Positions 32,787 to 40,044 of a stretch of 50,159 nucleotides of DNA are shown here, piece by piece (within the stretch, counting starts at the first letter, position 1; every line of letters begins with the position of its first letter). A program made the translations under genes and the position numbers. Under the pieces are notes generated by a model, which was not told where the DNA came from, searched no databases, and was given only the letters and a program-made list of their open reading frames with translations. Location: NCBI GenBank assembly GCA_039028975.1, contig JBCCHB010000127.1, positions 1 through 50,159 on the forward strand, read 5' to 3'. Source of the stretch: JAHBNG01 sp039028975 (GTDB lineage: Bacteria; Chloroflexota; Anaerolineae; Caldilineales; Caldilineaceae).

Positions 32787-33667
32787 ATTGTTGCTCCTTC
32801 CCTCTCCACCATTTCTAGGCTGACGTCCCAAAGGCGTTTCCACTGTGCTTTGTCGAGCGAATTAGGACTGGATTGTTCTTGCTGGCGTTTGTACCAGTAT
32901 GTACCCGTAATTCCTGCGACCTCTGGCGAACAGGCTAGATAGACGGCTGTGTCCGCGCCTTGCGTCACATCCACCCCCTGTAATCGTTGCAATATGCCTA
33001 AAACAACACCCGTCACCCGCCCAACAATACCCTTATTGTTGCGACCAAAGCCAGACTGCACCATACCCGGATGCAGCGCATTGACGGTTACGTCGGCTTC
33101 TGCGAGCTGCTCTGCTAGCTCGAAGGTGAACATCAGATTCGCCAACTTGGATTGGCTGTAGGCGCGAAGGGGCGCATAACCAGTTGCGCCATGTAAATCA
33201 TCAAAGTTGATCTGCCCACCGGCATGTACGCCAGACGAAACGTTGACAATTCGAGTCGGCGCGCTCGACTTCAAAATGTCTAGCAACAGCTGCGTCACTA
33301 AAAAGTAGCTCAGATGGTTGAGGGCAAAGGTGCGTTCGTAGCCGTCGGCAGTGAGCTTGTTTTCGGTAAAGAGCGCGCCAGCGTTGTTGAGCAAAACGTC
33401 CAGCCGCTGGTAACGCACAAGGAATTGCGAAGCCAGGCTGTGCATTCCTGCAACCTCAGAGAGATCGGCTAGCAGCCCATCAATTTGCGAATTGCCCGTC
33501 TGCTGCTCCAGTTCGTCCACAACCTGCATCAGCTTCGATTCATTACGCCCAGCAACTACAACGGTCGCCCCTGTTTGGGCTATCTGTCGTGCCGCCTCTT
33601 TGCCGATTCCGTTGGTTGCTCCGGTAATTAACACTACTTTGTCTTGCATAGATGGATAGGTTGTCAT
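32783..33667 (-). CDS. Short-chain dehydrogenase/reductase (retinol dehydrogenase-like)
   Basis: A 294-aa SDR. LITGATNGIGKEAAR is the cofactor motif and VVAGRNESKLM follows strand 2. Then come LLNNAGALFTENKL, the catalytic serine in IVNVSSGVHAGG, and YSQSKLAN. The C-terminal part has GTYWYKRQQEQSSP and KRLWDVSLEMV, as in the related copies at 9561 and 16872. Both ends overlap neighbours by ATGA: its start with the TetR stop, its stop with the hydrolase start, so all three are translationally coupled. Confidence 0.92.
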   Translation of the reverse strand: MTTYPSMQDKVVLITGATNGIGKEAARQIAQTGATVVVAGRNESKLMQVVDELEQQTGNSQIDGLLADLSEVAGMHSLASQFLVRYQRLDVLLNNAGALFTENKLTADGYERTFALNHLSYFLVTQLLLDILKSSAPTRIVNVSSGVHAGGQINFDDLHGATGYAPLRAYSQSKLANLMFTFELAEQLAEADVTVNALHPGMVQSGFGRNNKGIVGRVTGVVLGILQRLQGVDVTQGADTAVYLACSPEVAGITGTYWYKRQQEQSSPNSLDKAQWKRLWDVSLEMVEREGATI

Positions 33668-34248
33668 CGTTCCTCACAGAATGTTTCTATATAAAAATCA
33701 CGTGCTGATTCAAGAATAGATTGGCGCAGTCTAGGATCAGAGGCCGCACGCGCCGCGCTTAGCGCACCGGCCATTCCCGAGAAGAGAACGAGAAATTGCT
33801 GTTTGCGTTCTGTTTCGTTTTTACCTGGCATGAGCGGCAGAAACGTCTCCATGTACACCGCCAGCGCTTCATCGAACGTGCTCTGTACGCTCGCCGATTG
33901 ACGGGCAACCTCCGCAGAGAGTGCGGCAACCGGGCAACCATCGGCAATGCCTGCGCAGTGTTCGCTGCTGAGATAGGCTGTGATGACCCGATGCAACGTC
34001 AAGTCTCCGTCTAATTCCGCGCGCTCAGCAATTCGAGTCTGTGCATCGCCAATACTGCAGGTTAATGCTTCAGTATAGAGTTGCTCCTTTGTAGAGAAGT
34101 GGCGATAAAAACCACCGTGGGTCAACTTAAGTTCCGCCATGAGGTCGCCAATCGAGACGCCGTCAAATCCCTCCTGACGAAACTTTCGTGATGCAACCTG
34201 CACCATTTTTTCACGCGTTTGCAGTTTGTGATCTTTGGAATATCGCAT
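33664..34248 (-). CDS. TetR/AcrR-family repressor, first gene of a coupled operon
   Basis: About 194 aa. MRYSKDHKLQTREKMVQVA leads to FRQEGFDGVSIGDLMAEL and KLTHGGFYRHFSTKEQLY, typical of the TetR group that starts MRYSxxHK. I prefer ATG 34248 for that reason; ATG 34266 adds six residues and lies closer to the operator. The C-terminal ligand domain contains GCPVAALSAEVARQS, typical of NemR-like regulators. The stop overlaps the SDR start (ATGA). Repeated ATCTAA/TTAGAT half-sites lie immediately upstream, so the operon is probably self-repressed. Confidence 0.9.
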   Translation of the reverse strand: MRYSKDHKLQTREKMVQVASRKFRQEGFDGVSIGDLMAELKLTHGGFYRHFSTKEQLYTEALTCSIGDAQTRIAERAELDGDLTLHRVITAYLSSEHCAGIADGCPVAALSAEVARQSASVQSTFDEALAVYMETFLPLMPGKNETERKQQFLVLFSGMAGALSAARAASDPRLRQSILESARDFYIETFCEER

Positions 34249-34272
34249 ATGAACTTTGCTCTTCATTGTCTT

Positions 34273-34304
34273 TTAGATGATTAGCATCATCTAACCTGTT
34301 AGAT
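34273..34304. promoter_or_regulatory. Operator cluster of the TetR-SDR-hydrolase operon
   Basis: TTAGATGA (34273-34280) and TCATCTAA (34287-34294) form a perfect palindrome with a 6-bp centre. ATCTAA (34289-34294) also pairs with TTAGAT (34299-34304), and another TCATCTAA lies at 34313-34320. So half-sites recur at several spacings within 48 bp ahead of the TetR start. Confidence 0.72.
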
Positions 34305-34371
34305 TATATATATCATCTAATGGATTCATTGTCAAGTAATTTATCAAATTTTTGCTAAGATTTCGTTATGC

Positions 34372-34394
34372 TTATGGGCGTTGAACGCCCATAA
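34372..34394. repeat. Short hairpin, TTATGGGCGT / ACGCCCATAA
   Basis: Perfect 10-bp arms with a 3-nt loop, in the gap between the TetR operon and decayed coding sequence. No T-run follows. It could be a REP-type remnant. Confidence 0.5.
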
Positions 34395-34417
34395 CGCCGA
34401 GCATCAAATATCATTAT

Positions 34418-34897
34418 CTATTCGTTTGATCCCGTTGCCGCTTTGGCCTCTATGCCGTGGATGAACTGAACCCGCCTGTTGGCGACGAAGTCCGGCGTGT
34501 TTTCGTACTCTTCGGGATGCTGCCCCGGGGCGTTTTTACCTTGCAAAAACAGGAGCGGCATGGTCATCTTCGCAAACAAGAAAGGGCTTCGCCCAACCCA
34601 TCATTGGAGTTCTCTTCAGGCTAAAAATAGATCAGGTGTCGAGGCCCCAATTTATACTTTCCTATACCACAAGAAACTGTAGCGATCCTCCAGCTCTTGC
34701 TCTAGTCTGGTATGGTCGAATTGTCGGGCTGAGGCTTTGGCGATCCCTTTGTACTTAACCTCGTAATCGATCCGGGTCAATACGTCCGGCGCGATGTCCT
34801 TCACGCGGTATGATCTGGCCGCATATGCCAATCGCGGGAATCCGGTCCAGCCCATCAAGTTTGGAAACCACGGTGAGGCAAACACCTTTCTGCTCAT
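34418..34897 (-). pseudogene. Decayed coding remnant, possibly the C-terminal half of a hydrolase
   Basis: Two minus-strand stretches have protein-like composition. One (34897-34652) reads GWTGFPRLAYAARSYRVKD, then RIDYEVKYKGIAKASA and RLEQELEDRYSF before a stop. The second, in another frame (34600-34418), reads PFLFAKMTMPLLFLQGKNAP, then FVANRRVQFIHGIEAK and ends at TAG. MPLLFLQGKNAPG resembles the acid-strand region of alpha/beta hydrolases, but this is weak. Stops and a frame change separate the parts, so the gene is dead. I do not recognise it firmly. Confidence 0.4.
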
Positions 34898-35009
34898 ATC
34901 AAGCGAGCTTTTTCAGATGCGATATAACCTCTTGCAAGAGGGGATTGACAGCGAGGGGAAGCGTTCGGAAATCGAGAAGCTGCGGGCATTGATTTTAGAT
35001 TTGTCGTGA
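34866..35009 (+). pseudogene. C-terminal coding remnant on the plus strand
   Basis: The frame ends ANTFLLISSELFQMRYNLL, then EGKRSEIEKLRALILDLS before TGA, a charged helical tail that looks genuine. Upstream, the frame runs antisense to the decayed minus-strand segment and loses sense. It may be the tail of a gene whose front was replaced. No family recognised. Confidence 0.3.
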
Positions 35010-35025
35010 TTTACCAAAGTCTTTA

Positions 35026-35086
35026 AGAAAGAGATTTCCCAGCTTCCCCTTCGACAAGCTCGGGGGAAGCTGGGAAATCTCTTTCT
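35026..35086. repeat. Perfect 24-bp inverted repeat of the REP type
   Basis: Arms at 35026-35049 and 35063-35086 (AGAAAGAGATTTCCC... and its complement) enclose a 13-nt loop TTCGACAAGCTCG. The loop words CTTCGACAAGCTC are common in bacterial palindromic repeats. It lies 42 nt after the EF-hand stop and could end that operon's transcript, though no T-run was found. Confidence 0.8.
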
Positions 35087-35127
35087 GGATATCTATAGAG
35101 TTAGTTGTCCTGAATTCTGACTTTACT

Positions 35128-35670
35128 TTAGTTGCCCGGTGTACGGTTTCCTGCGGGCCTAATCTGGGCCAATTCATCAGCATTAATGAACGAATCACCG
35201 TTCGTATCATACTCGGCGAATGACCATTCAACGGGCGCTTCCGCTTGACTAATCAGACCATCGTTATCTGTATCGAGACGAACCATCAACCCGCCCACAC
35301 CGCGTTGTGCGCCTGCACCTCGCTGCAGGCCGTCCGCAATCAGGACCATTTCCGATTCATCGAGGACGCCATCCATGTTTGCATCCAGCGTCGCAAAATC
35401 GAAGTTCTCGGGAACTTCATCGGCCTGAAGTACGCCATCTTCATTGACGTCGAAACGAGTCATGAGATCGGCTCCGTTGCGCACGGCACCATCTCTTGCG
35501 CGACCAGATTCTCGTGCTCCGTTTCCATTTTGGGCGGACCTGTTATTCTCTACGCTTTGCTCAGTCGTGATTGTACCTAAGTTCTCAGCTGCGCTACCTG
35601 CAGGTTCGCTGTTGCCGCCGCAGGCGGCGATGCTCAATGCCAGTAAGAGTGATAATAGTTTAATCTTCAT
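35128..35670 (-). CDS. EF-hand lipoprotein
   Basis: A 180-aa exported protein. The signal peptide (MKIKLLSLLLALS) ends in the lipobox IAAC. After a low-complexity linker rich in Asn, Gly and Arg come four EF-hand-type calcium loops: DVNEDGVLQADE, DANMDGVLDESE, DTDNDGLISQAE and DTNGDSFINADE. AAGGAACA precedes the ATG. It is the last gene of the exporter operon, 47 nt after the fusion protein. Calcium binding at the cell surface is expected; a role linked to the exporter is inferred from operon membership. Confidence 0.9.
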   Translation of the reverse strand: MKIKLLSLLLALSIAACGGNSEPAGSAAENLGTITTEQSVENNRSAQNGNGARESGRARDGAVRNGADLMTRFDVNEDGVLQADEVPENFDFATLDANMDGVLDESEMVLIADGLQRGAGAQRGVGGLMVRLDTDNDGLISQAEAPVEWSFAEYDTNGDSFINADELAQIRPAGNRTPGN

Positions 35671-35717
35671 CTGATTGTTCCTTACTTTGGTTGTACTCTC
35701 TATTGGTCAATAGTAAA

Positions 35718-37400
35718 TTAGGGGCGTCCGCCACCCGTCATGGCTCGGCCAGCGCCGCCGCCCATCATGCCACCACCGGGACGGCGTTCACTAGTTTCTT
35801 CATCAGCGATGAACGATGTTAAGCTGCCCTGAACCTGAACACCAGCTTGCAATTCTTCTGATTCCACGACCGTCCACTCACCGCGCACTGTGCTAGGATT
35901 GACGTCGACCTGGCTTGCTCCCTCGGCTGTGACCATGGTGACAAAGCTACGCTCGCCCTGCTGCCGAATGGCGTTGGTTGGGACAAGCCACCCGCTGCTG
36001 GCTTGGGCATTGTCGACAATGGTGGCAACAGCCGTCATGCCGGGCAGGATGGCGTCGAGCGATGCATCATCCAGGCGAATGGTGACTGGGTAGCTAACGA
36101 TGCTGGCACTATCGTCGCTGGCCGGTGCGATCTGCTCAACCTCTCCGCTGAAGTTCTGACCAGTTAATGCATCAATCTCAATGGTTGCAAGCTGCCCTGA
36201 TGCAATTTTGGCGATATCAACTTCGGCCACGTCTATGGTCAACTCAAGCTGACTGGTGTCGGCGATTTTGGCAACGACTTCGCCTTCTGTATAGCGTTCA
36301 CCAAGATTGATGTCAACATCTAGAATCGTACCCGCAATCGGGGCAACGATGGTGGCGCTGGCAAGAGTGCTGTGGGCTTCTTCCAGATTGAGCAACGCCT
36401 GTTCCAAAGATATCTCCAGGCTCTCAATCTCACTATCTGTGGCCCCAGCCAGCAACTCATCTAGATTGCTTTGGGCTTCGATCACGCTTGCTTGGGCGGT
36501 GGCAATCTCCGCATTGGTTGGTGAGTTAAGTAGCCCATCCAGCTGCACCTGCGCACTCTGCGCGGAACTCAATGCGGACTGAAGCTCTGAAGTATCGGCA
36601 GCAGCAATGGACTGTTCGTAAGCTGCTTTGGTTGCTTCGTAGTCGATGGTTGCACTCTGCAGGGCCGCGGCCTGGGCCGTTGCGCCAGCGTCATTTCGCC
36701 ATGCAATCTGGTCATATTCGCGCTGGGCCTCGGCTAAAGAGACCTCAGACTTTTCAAGATTTGCGCTCAACTGGGTTAGTTCAGCCTGACTTGGGCCAGC
36801 CTGGAGTTCGTTATATTTGGCCCACGCAGAGGACAGGTTACTCTGGGCCGCAGCAATCTCTTCCTCGCTGGGTCCAGCCATGACATCGTCTAGCGCCTCC
36901 TGGGCCTGCTTCAATTCAGCTTCGGCCAGGGCAATCTCTGTCAGATCGGCTGGCTCCATTATCTGTTCGATCTGATTCTGAATCGACGCTACGTTGAGTT
37001 CAGCGTTGCGCACGGCGCGGTCTAAATCGCTTGTTGCCAGGGTCAGAAGCGTCTCTCCTGCCTCTACATAATCGCCTGCTTCAACAAATAAGTTGTTAAC
37101 CACGCCCGTGGTGCCGAGGGCAACAGAGCGCTGACTGACAAGTGCTATGTTCCCAGCAGCACTGACCGAACCAAGCGCCGCGCTGGCCGGTTGTACAGCT
37201 ACGGTTGCGAGCATATCACCATCAACGGCCTGCCCATTGGTATTTTGTTGCTGGGCTCTCCGTTGGAACTGACCGTTATTCTGCCCATTGCCATCTTGGG
37301 CCAGCACCTCCGTACCGCTTAGATAGGTGTAGCCACCCAACCCAACTGCTCCAGCCAAGGCGACTGAGAGAATCCACGTTGTTGTTTTATTCATTTTCAT
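35718..37400 (-). CDS. Periplasmic/extracytoplasmic adaptor of a MacB-type exporter (HlyD/MacA family), enlarged hairpin
   Basis: A 560-aa membrane fusion protein, longer than typical MacA (about 370). One N-terminal span (TWILSVALAGAVGLGGYTYL) anchors it. The lipoyl half-motif NLFVEAGDYVEAGETLLTL is followed by a very long alanine-rich coiled-coil hairpin (about 130-345) that carries four degenerate repeats beginning MAGPSEEEIAAAQ, QAGPSQAELTQL, LNSPTNAEIATAQ and LAGATDSEIESL. The second lipoyl half is IVAPIAGTILDVDINLGERY; then the beta-barrel and a C-terminus rich in Gly and Arg (RPGGGMMGGGAGRAMTGGG). AAGGA lies 9 nt before ATG 37400. It is encoded between the MacB-type permease and the EF-hand protein. 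Confidence 0.92.
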   Translation of the reverse strand: MKMNKTTTWILSVALAGAVGLGGYTYLSGTEVLAQDGNGQNNGQFQRRAQQQNTNGQAVDGDMLATVAVQPASAALGSVSAAGNIALVSQRSVALGTTGVVNNLFVEAGDYVEAGETLLTLATSDLDRAVRNAELNVASIQNQIEQIMEPADLTEIALAEAELKQAQEALDDVMAGPSEEEIAAAQSNLSSAWAKYNELQAGPSQAELTQLSANLEKSEVSLAEAQREYDQIAWRNDAGATAQAAALQSATIDYEATKAAYEQSIAAADTSELQSALSSAQSAQVQLDGLLNSPTNAEIATAQASVIEAQSNLDELLAGATDSEIESLEISLEQALLNLEEAHSTLASATIVAPIAGTILDVDINLGERYTEGEVVAKIADTSQLELTIDVAEVDIAKIASGQLATIEIDALTGQNFSGEVEQIAPASDDSASIVSYPVTIRLDDASLDAILPGMTAVATIVDNAQASSGWLVPTNAIRQQGERSFVTMVTAEGASQVDVNPSTVRGEWTVVESEELQAGVQVQGSLTSFIADEETSERRPGGGMMGGGAGRAMTGGGRP

Positions 37401-37424
37401 GATTGATTATCCTTTTATTGTAGC

Positions 37425-37472
37425 TAGTCAGCTAGTCAGCTAGTCAGCTGAAATGCTGAAGTGCTGAAATGC
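37425..37472. repeat. Six tandem octamers of two kinds
   Basis: TAGTCAGC three times (37425-37448), then TGAAATGC, TGAAGTGC and TGAAATGC (37449-37472), all with an exact 8-bp step. Its complement shares TCAGCACTTCAGC with the array at 28239. It lies between the permease stop (37478) and the fusion protein start (37400). Confidence 0.85.
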
Positions 37473-37477
37473 TATAA

Positions 37478-38704
37478 CTATTCAAATCTCAGTGCGTCGA
37501 TTGGGTCGAGTCGCGTCGCCCGCATGGCAGGGTAGAGGCCAAAGATGAAGCCGCTAGCCGAACTGACCAGCAAGGCCAGCATGACGGCCCAAGGTTCGAT
37601 AATGATGCTGAATGGAACAAATTCGACACCTGATACAAGGTTGGCCAGCCCAAAACTGAGGCCGATGCCGATAAGGCCACCCAGCGACGTAAGTACCAAT
37701 GCCTCGATCAAGAACTGGAGCAAGACATCGCTATCATGGGCACCTAGTGCCTTACGCAGACCGATTTCTCGGGTTCTTTCGGTGACCGAGACGAGCATAA
37801 TGTTCATAATGCCGATGCCGCCCACAATCAGGCTCACGGCGCCGATGCTGCCCAGCAGCGAAGTCAGCGTGCCTGATACGTCACCGGCGATTTCCAGCAA
37901 ATCAGCTTGATTGGTGATCGTGAAGCCATTTTCTTCGTTGCTGCCCAGCTCATGGCGCAGACGCAGCATCTGTTCAATCGCCAGTTCAGCAGAATCGAGA
38001 CTCTCGCCGTTGATTGCCTGAACGCTAATTGAAGAAACGGTGTAGCTACCGCGGTGGCGGGGCGCATTAAAGAGACGACCCTGGGCAACCTCGATTGGGA
38101 CAAAAACCTGGCTGTCTGAGCTGCCAAAGGCGCCACCTGATTCTTCAAGGAGACCAATAACCTCAAAGAGGTGCATGTCAATGCGGATTGTCTGACCTAT
38201 CGGGTCTAGGTTGCCAAAGAGATCGGTCGCTACGGTGGAGCCAAGTACAACGACGCTTTCCATGCCCTCAACCTGTTCAATACTTAGGAATTCGCCAAGC
38301 TCAACTGTTTTGTTGGCAACGTCAGCGTAGTTCGCTGTCGTGCCAACCACCGAGTAGCTCCCCTCCAAACCGCCGTTGGTCAGCGTAGCGTTCGCCGAGT
38401 AAAGAGGTGCCAGCTGAGCAATATCGGGAAAGAGTGTCGGGTCGGCCAGCACCTGGGCATCTGCTATAGTCAAGCTACCGGCCGAGTCAGACTGGCCACG
38501 GCTGGCACCGGCATTGATGGTTAGCAAATTGGTGCCGCTGCTCTCAATGCGTTCGGTGATGTCGGCTGCTGCACCGCTGCCGATGCCGACAGTTGTTAAT
38601 ACGGCGGCAATGCCGATGATGATGCCCAACATGGTTAGGGCAGCACGCAGCTTGTGGGCGATGATGCTCTCTACAGCGACTCGAAAGTATTTAAGCAATT
38701 TCAT
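37478..38704 (-). CDS. MacB-type ABC permease (FtsX family)
   Basis: A 408-aa permease: first span LRAALTMLGIIIGIAAVLTT, a MacB_PCD domain of about 210 residues (IESSGTNLLTINAG onward), then the three-span FtsX core with GGIGIMNIMLVSVTERTREI and GLRKALGAHDSDVL, the loop that contacts the ATPase, ending MRATRLDPIDALRFE. All are standard for MacB/YknZ exporters. Its start overlaps the ATPase stop by 14 nt. With the ATPase and the fusion protein it forms a complete MacAB-like tripartite-style pump; the ATPase is separate rather than fused as in E. coli MacB. Confidence 0.94.
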   Translation of the reverse strand: MKLLKYFRVAVESIIAHKLRAALTMLGIIIGIAAVLTTVGIGSGAAADITERIESSGTNLLTINAGASRGQSDSAGSLTIADAQVLADPTLFPDIAQLAPLYSANATLTNGGLEGSYSVVGTTANYADVANKTVELGEFLSIEQVEGMESVVVLGSTVATDLFGNLDPIGQTIRIDMHLFEVIGLLEESGGAFGSSDSQVFVPIEVAQGRLFNAPRHRGSYTVSSISVQAINGESLDSAELAIEQMLRLRHELGSNEENGFTITNQADLLEIAGDVSGTLTSLLGSIGAVSLIVGGIGIMNIMLVSVTERTREIGLRKALGAHDSDVLLQFLIEALVLTSLGGLIGIGLSFGLANLVSGVEFVPFSIIIEPWAVMLALLVSSASGFIFGLYPAMRATRLDPIDALRFE

Positions 38705-39554
38705 AGAGCGCTTCTCCTTTAGTTAGAGCGGATGCCGCCAACATGGAATTCTCCGCAATTATCGATTTGGTTAGACCATTTGCATTGGGCGTTGTCCCTT
38801 GTGCAGGCTGTTTACATTCATCGGCCACTTCGTCTGATACGATGCATCCATCACGTAGCGTAATCATTCGTTCAGCCTGGTGCGCCACCTCCATGTCGTG
38901 CGTGACGACGATGAGCGTCATCCCTTGCTGGTGCAGCTCTTTGAAGAGCGCCATGACCTCATTTCCTGTTTTGGTGTCTAAGGCACCGGTCGGCTCATCG
39001 GCCAGTAGAATGCTTGGGCGGTTGACCAATGCCCGTGCAATGGCGACGCGTTGCTGCTGACCACCCGAAAGCTCGTCGGGGTTGTGGTCGGTGCGGTCGC
39101 CCAGCCCAACTCTTGCCAAGGCTGCTTTTGCCATCTCGGCTGATTTTCTGGACGATACGTTGGCATAAAAGAGCGGCAGTTCTACCTGCCTTTGGGCATT
39201 CGTACGGGCCAGCAGGTTAAAGCGTTGGAAGACAAAACCGATCTCCTGGTTACGCAGATCCGCCATTTTATTCTTGCTTAAATCACTGGCTAGGGTCCCA
39301 CGGACATGGTAGCTGCCGCTGGTGGGGCGGTCGAGCAAGCCGATCATATTCATGAGCGTACTTTTGCCCGAACCGCTTGTGCCGACAATTGACACATATT
39401 CACCTTCGTGGATCGTCAGCGAGACGCCTTTTAGGGCATGGACTTGCGTTTCGCCCATTTGGTATGTTTTGGTCATCTGCTGAATATCGATGACTGGTGC
39501 TTGGCTCTTGGTAGGCCCGTTGTGTACTGGCATACTGTTCATTGCGTACTCCAT
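38691..39554 (-). CDS. ABC exporter ATP-binding protein (MacB/LolD type)
   Basis: A 287-aa ATPase. Walker A GTSGSGKSTL, Q-loop VFQRFNLL, signature LSGGQQQRVAIARAL, Walker B ILLADEPTGALD and the H-loop VVTHDME are all intact. The long N-terminal tail (MEYAMNSMPVHNG...) and a C-terminal extension are unusual for this family. The start at 39554 has GGAGAG 6 nt upstream. The frame stays open to 39677, but that would include the promoter and the four heptamer boxes at 39604-39659, so the longer start is rejected. First gene of the four-gene operon ending at 35128. Confidence 0.93.
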   Translation of the reverse strand: MEYAMNSMPVHNGPTKSQAPVIDIQQMTKTYQMGETQVHALKGVSLTIHEGEYVSIVGTSGSGKSTLMNMIGLLDRPTSGSYHVRGTLASDLSKNKMADLRNQEIGFVFQRFNLLARTNAQRQVELPLFYANVSSRKSAEMAKAALARVGLGDRTDHNPDELSGGQQQRVAIARALVNRPSILLADEPTGALDTKTGNEVMALFKELHQQGMTLIVVTHDMEVAHQAERMITLRDGCIVSDEVADECKQPAQGTTPNANGLTKSIIAENSMLAASALTKGEALYEIA

Positions 39555-39603
39555 ATTCATCTCTCCGTCGTCAATAACAACTCTGGTAATTGTGCTTGTC
39601 ACC

Positions 39604-39659
39604 AGGATAGCAGCTGAACCTGTGGGCTCTCCAAGAGAAAGCTGAGAGGAAACTGAGAA
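39604..39659 (-). promoter_or_regulatory. Regulated promoter A: four heptamers at 11-bp period plus -10 (MacB exporter operon)
   Basis: On the minus strand: TTCTCAG (39653-39659), CTCTCAG (39642-39648), CTCTTGG (39631-39637) and CCCACAG (39620-39626), each exactly 11 bp from the next. The -10 TATCCT with TG one base upstream lies at 39604-39609, 11 bp beyond the last heptamer. The same layout is found at 46282 and 48765. An 11-bp direct-repeat period is typical of OmpR/PhoB-family regulators. Confidence 0.85.
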
Positions 39660-39689
39660 TCGTGTAGCCAGCCGCAATTTGTGCCAACC

Positions 39690-39717
39690 AAAAAGCGGAC
39701 GGGAGATCCCGTCCGCT
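39690..39717 (-). terminator. Intrinsic terminator of the dioxygenase/YceI operon
   Basis: On the minus strand an 11-bp stem (AGCGGACGGGA / TCCCGTCCGCT, 2-nt loop, 39694-39717) is followed by a T-run (39690-39694). It lies between the YceI-type gene at 40045 and the exporter promoter, insulating the two. On the plus strand TTTTT also follows after a few bases. Confidence 0.8.
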
Positions 39718-39783
39718 CAAGTTTTTAGATGTTGTACATCATCTCATATGGTTGACACATTCACCCGAGGCCAAAGCCATCGG

Positions 39784-39859
39784 GCTAGCAAACAACGCCC
39801 AATAAATCGGGCTTATCCGTCGGCAAATGAATCTGGTTTAGCAGGTGTTGTTTGCTAGC
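39784..39859. repeat. Long inverted repeat with inner hairpin
   Basis: GCTAGCAAACAAC (39784-39796) and GTTGTTTGCTAGC (39847-39859) are perfect 13-bp arms; an inner GCCC-N8-GGGC hairpin follows the left arm directly. I considered an integron attC site, but the GTTRRRY/RYYYAAC core boxes are not met. It lies in the 39718-40044 gap together with a GGCGC-AAG-GCGCC hairpin (about 39870-39885). Confidence 0.7.
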
Positions 39860-40044
39860 TCCGTCCATTGGCGCAAGGCGCCCACTGCGTGAACAGGCGG
39901 AGCGGTTTTGTCAACCACATGAATTCCCAAAGAGCCGATTTTAGATGTTGTCCAGTTGCTGGTTTCAATATATCCCTGCTCAATCGACCAGCGACACAAC
40001 GCCTTATTTTTCAGGTTGGTGGTGGCATCTCAATTTTACGAATC

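Noticed and set aside
34479..34682. Plus-strand frame of 67 codons
   Set aside because: Antisense to a more protein-like minus-strand remnant and without a ribosome site.
39555..39677. N-terminal extension of the ABC ATPase
   Set aside because: It includes the -10 and the four heptamer boxes of promoter A; GGAGAG marks the start at 39554.
39678..40044. CRISPR-like or attC-like array in the repeat-rich gap
   Set aside because: Only unrelated inverted repeats; no regularly spaced direct repeat with spacers, and no cas genes.
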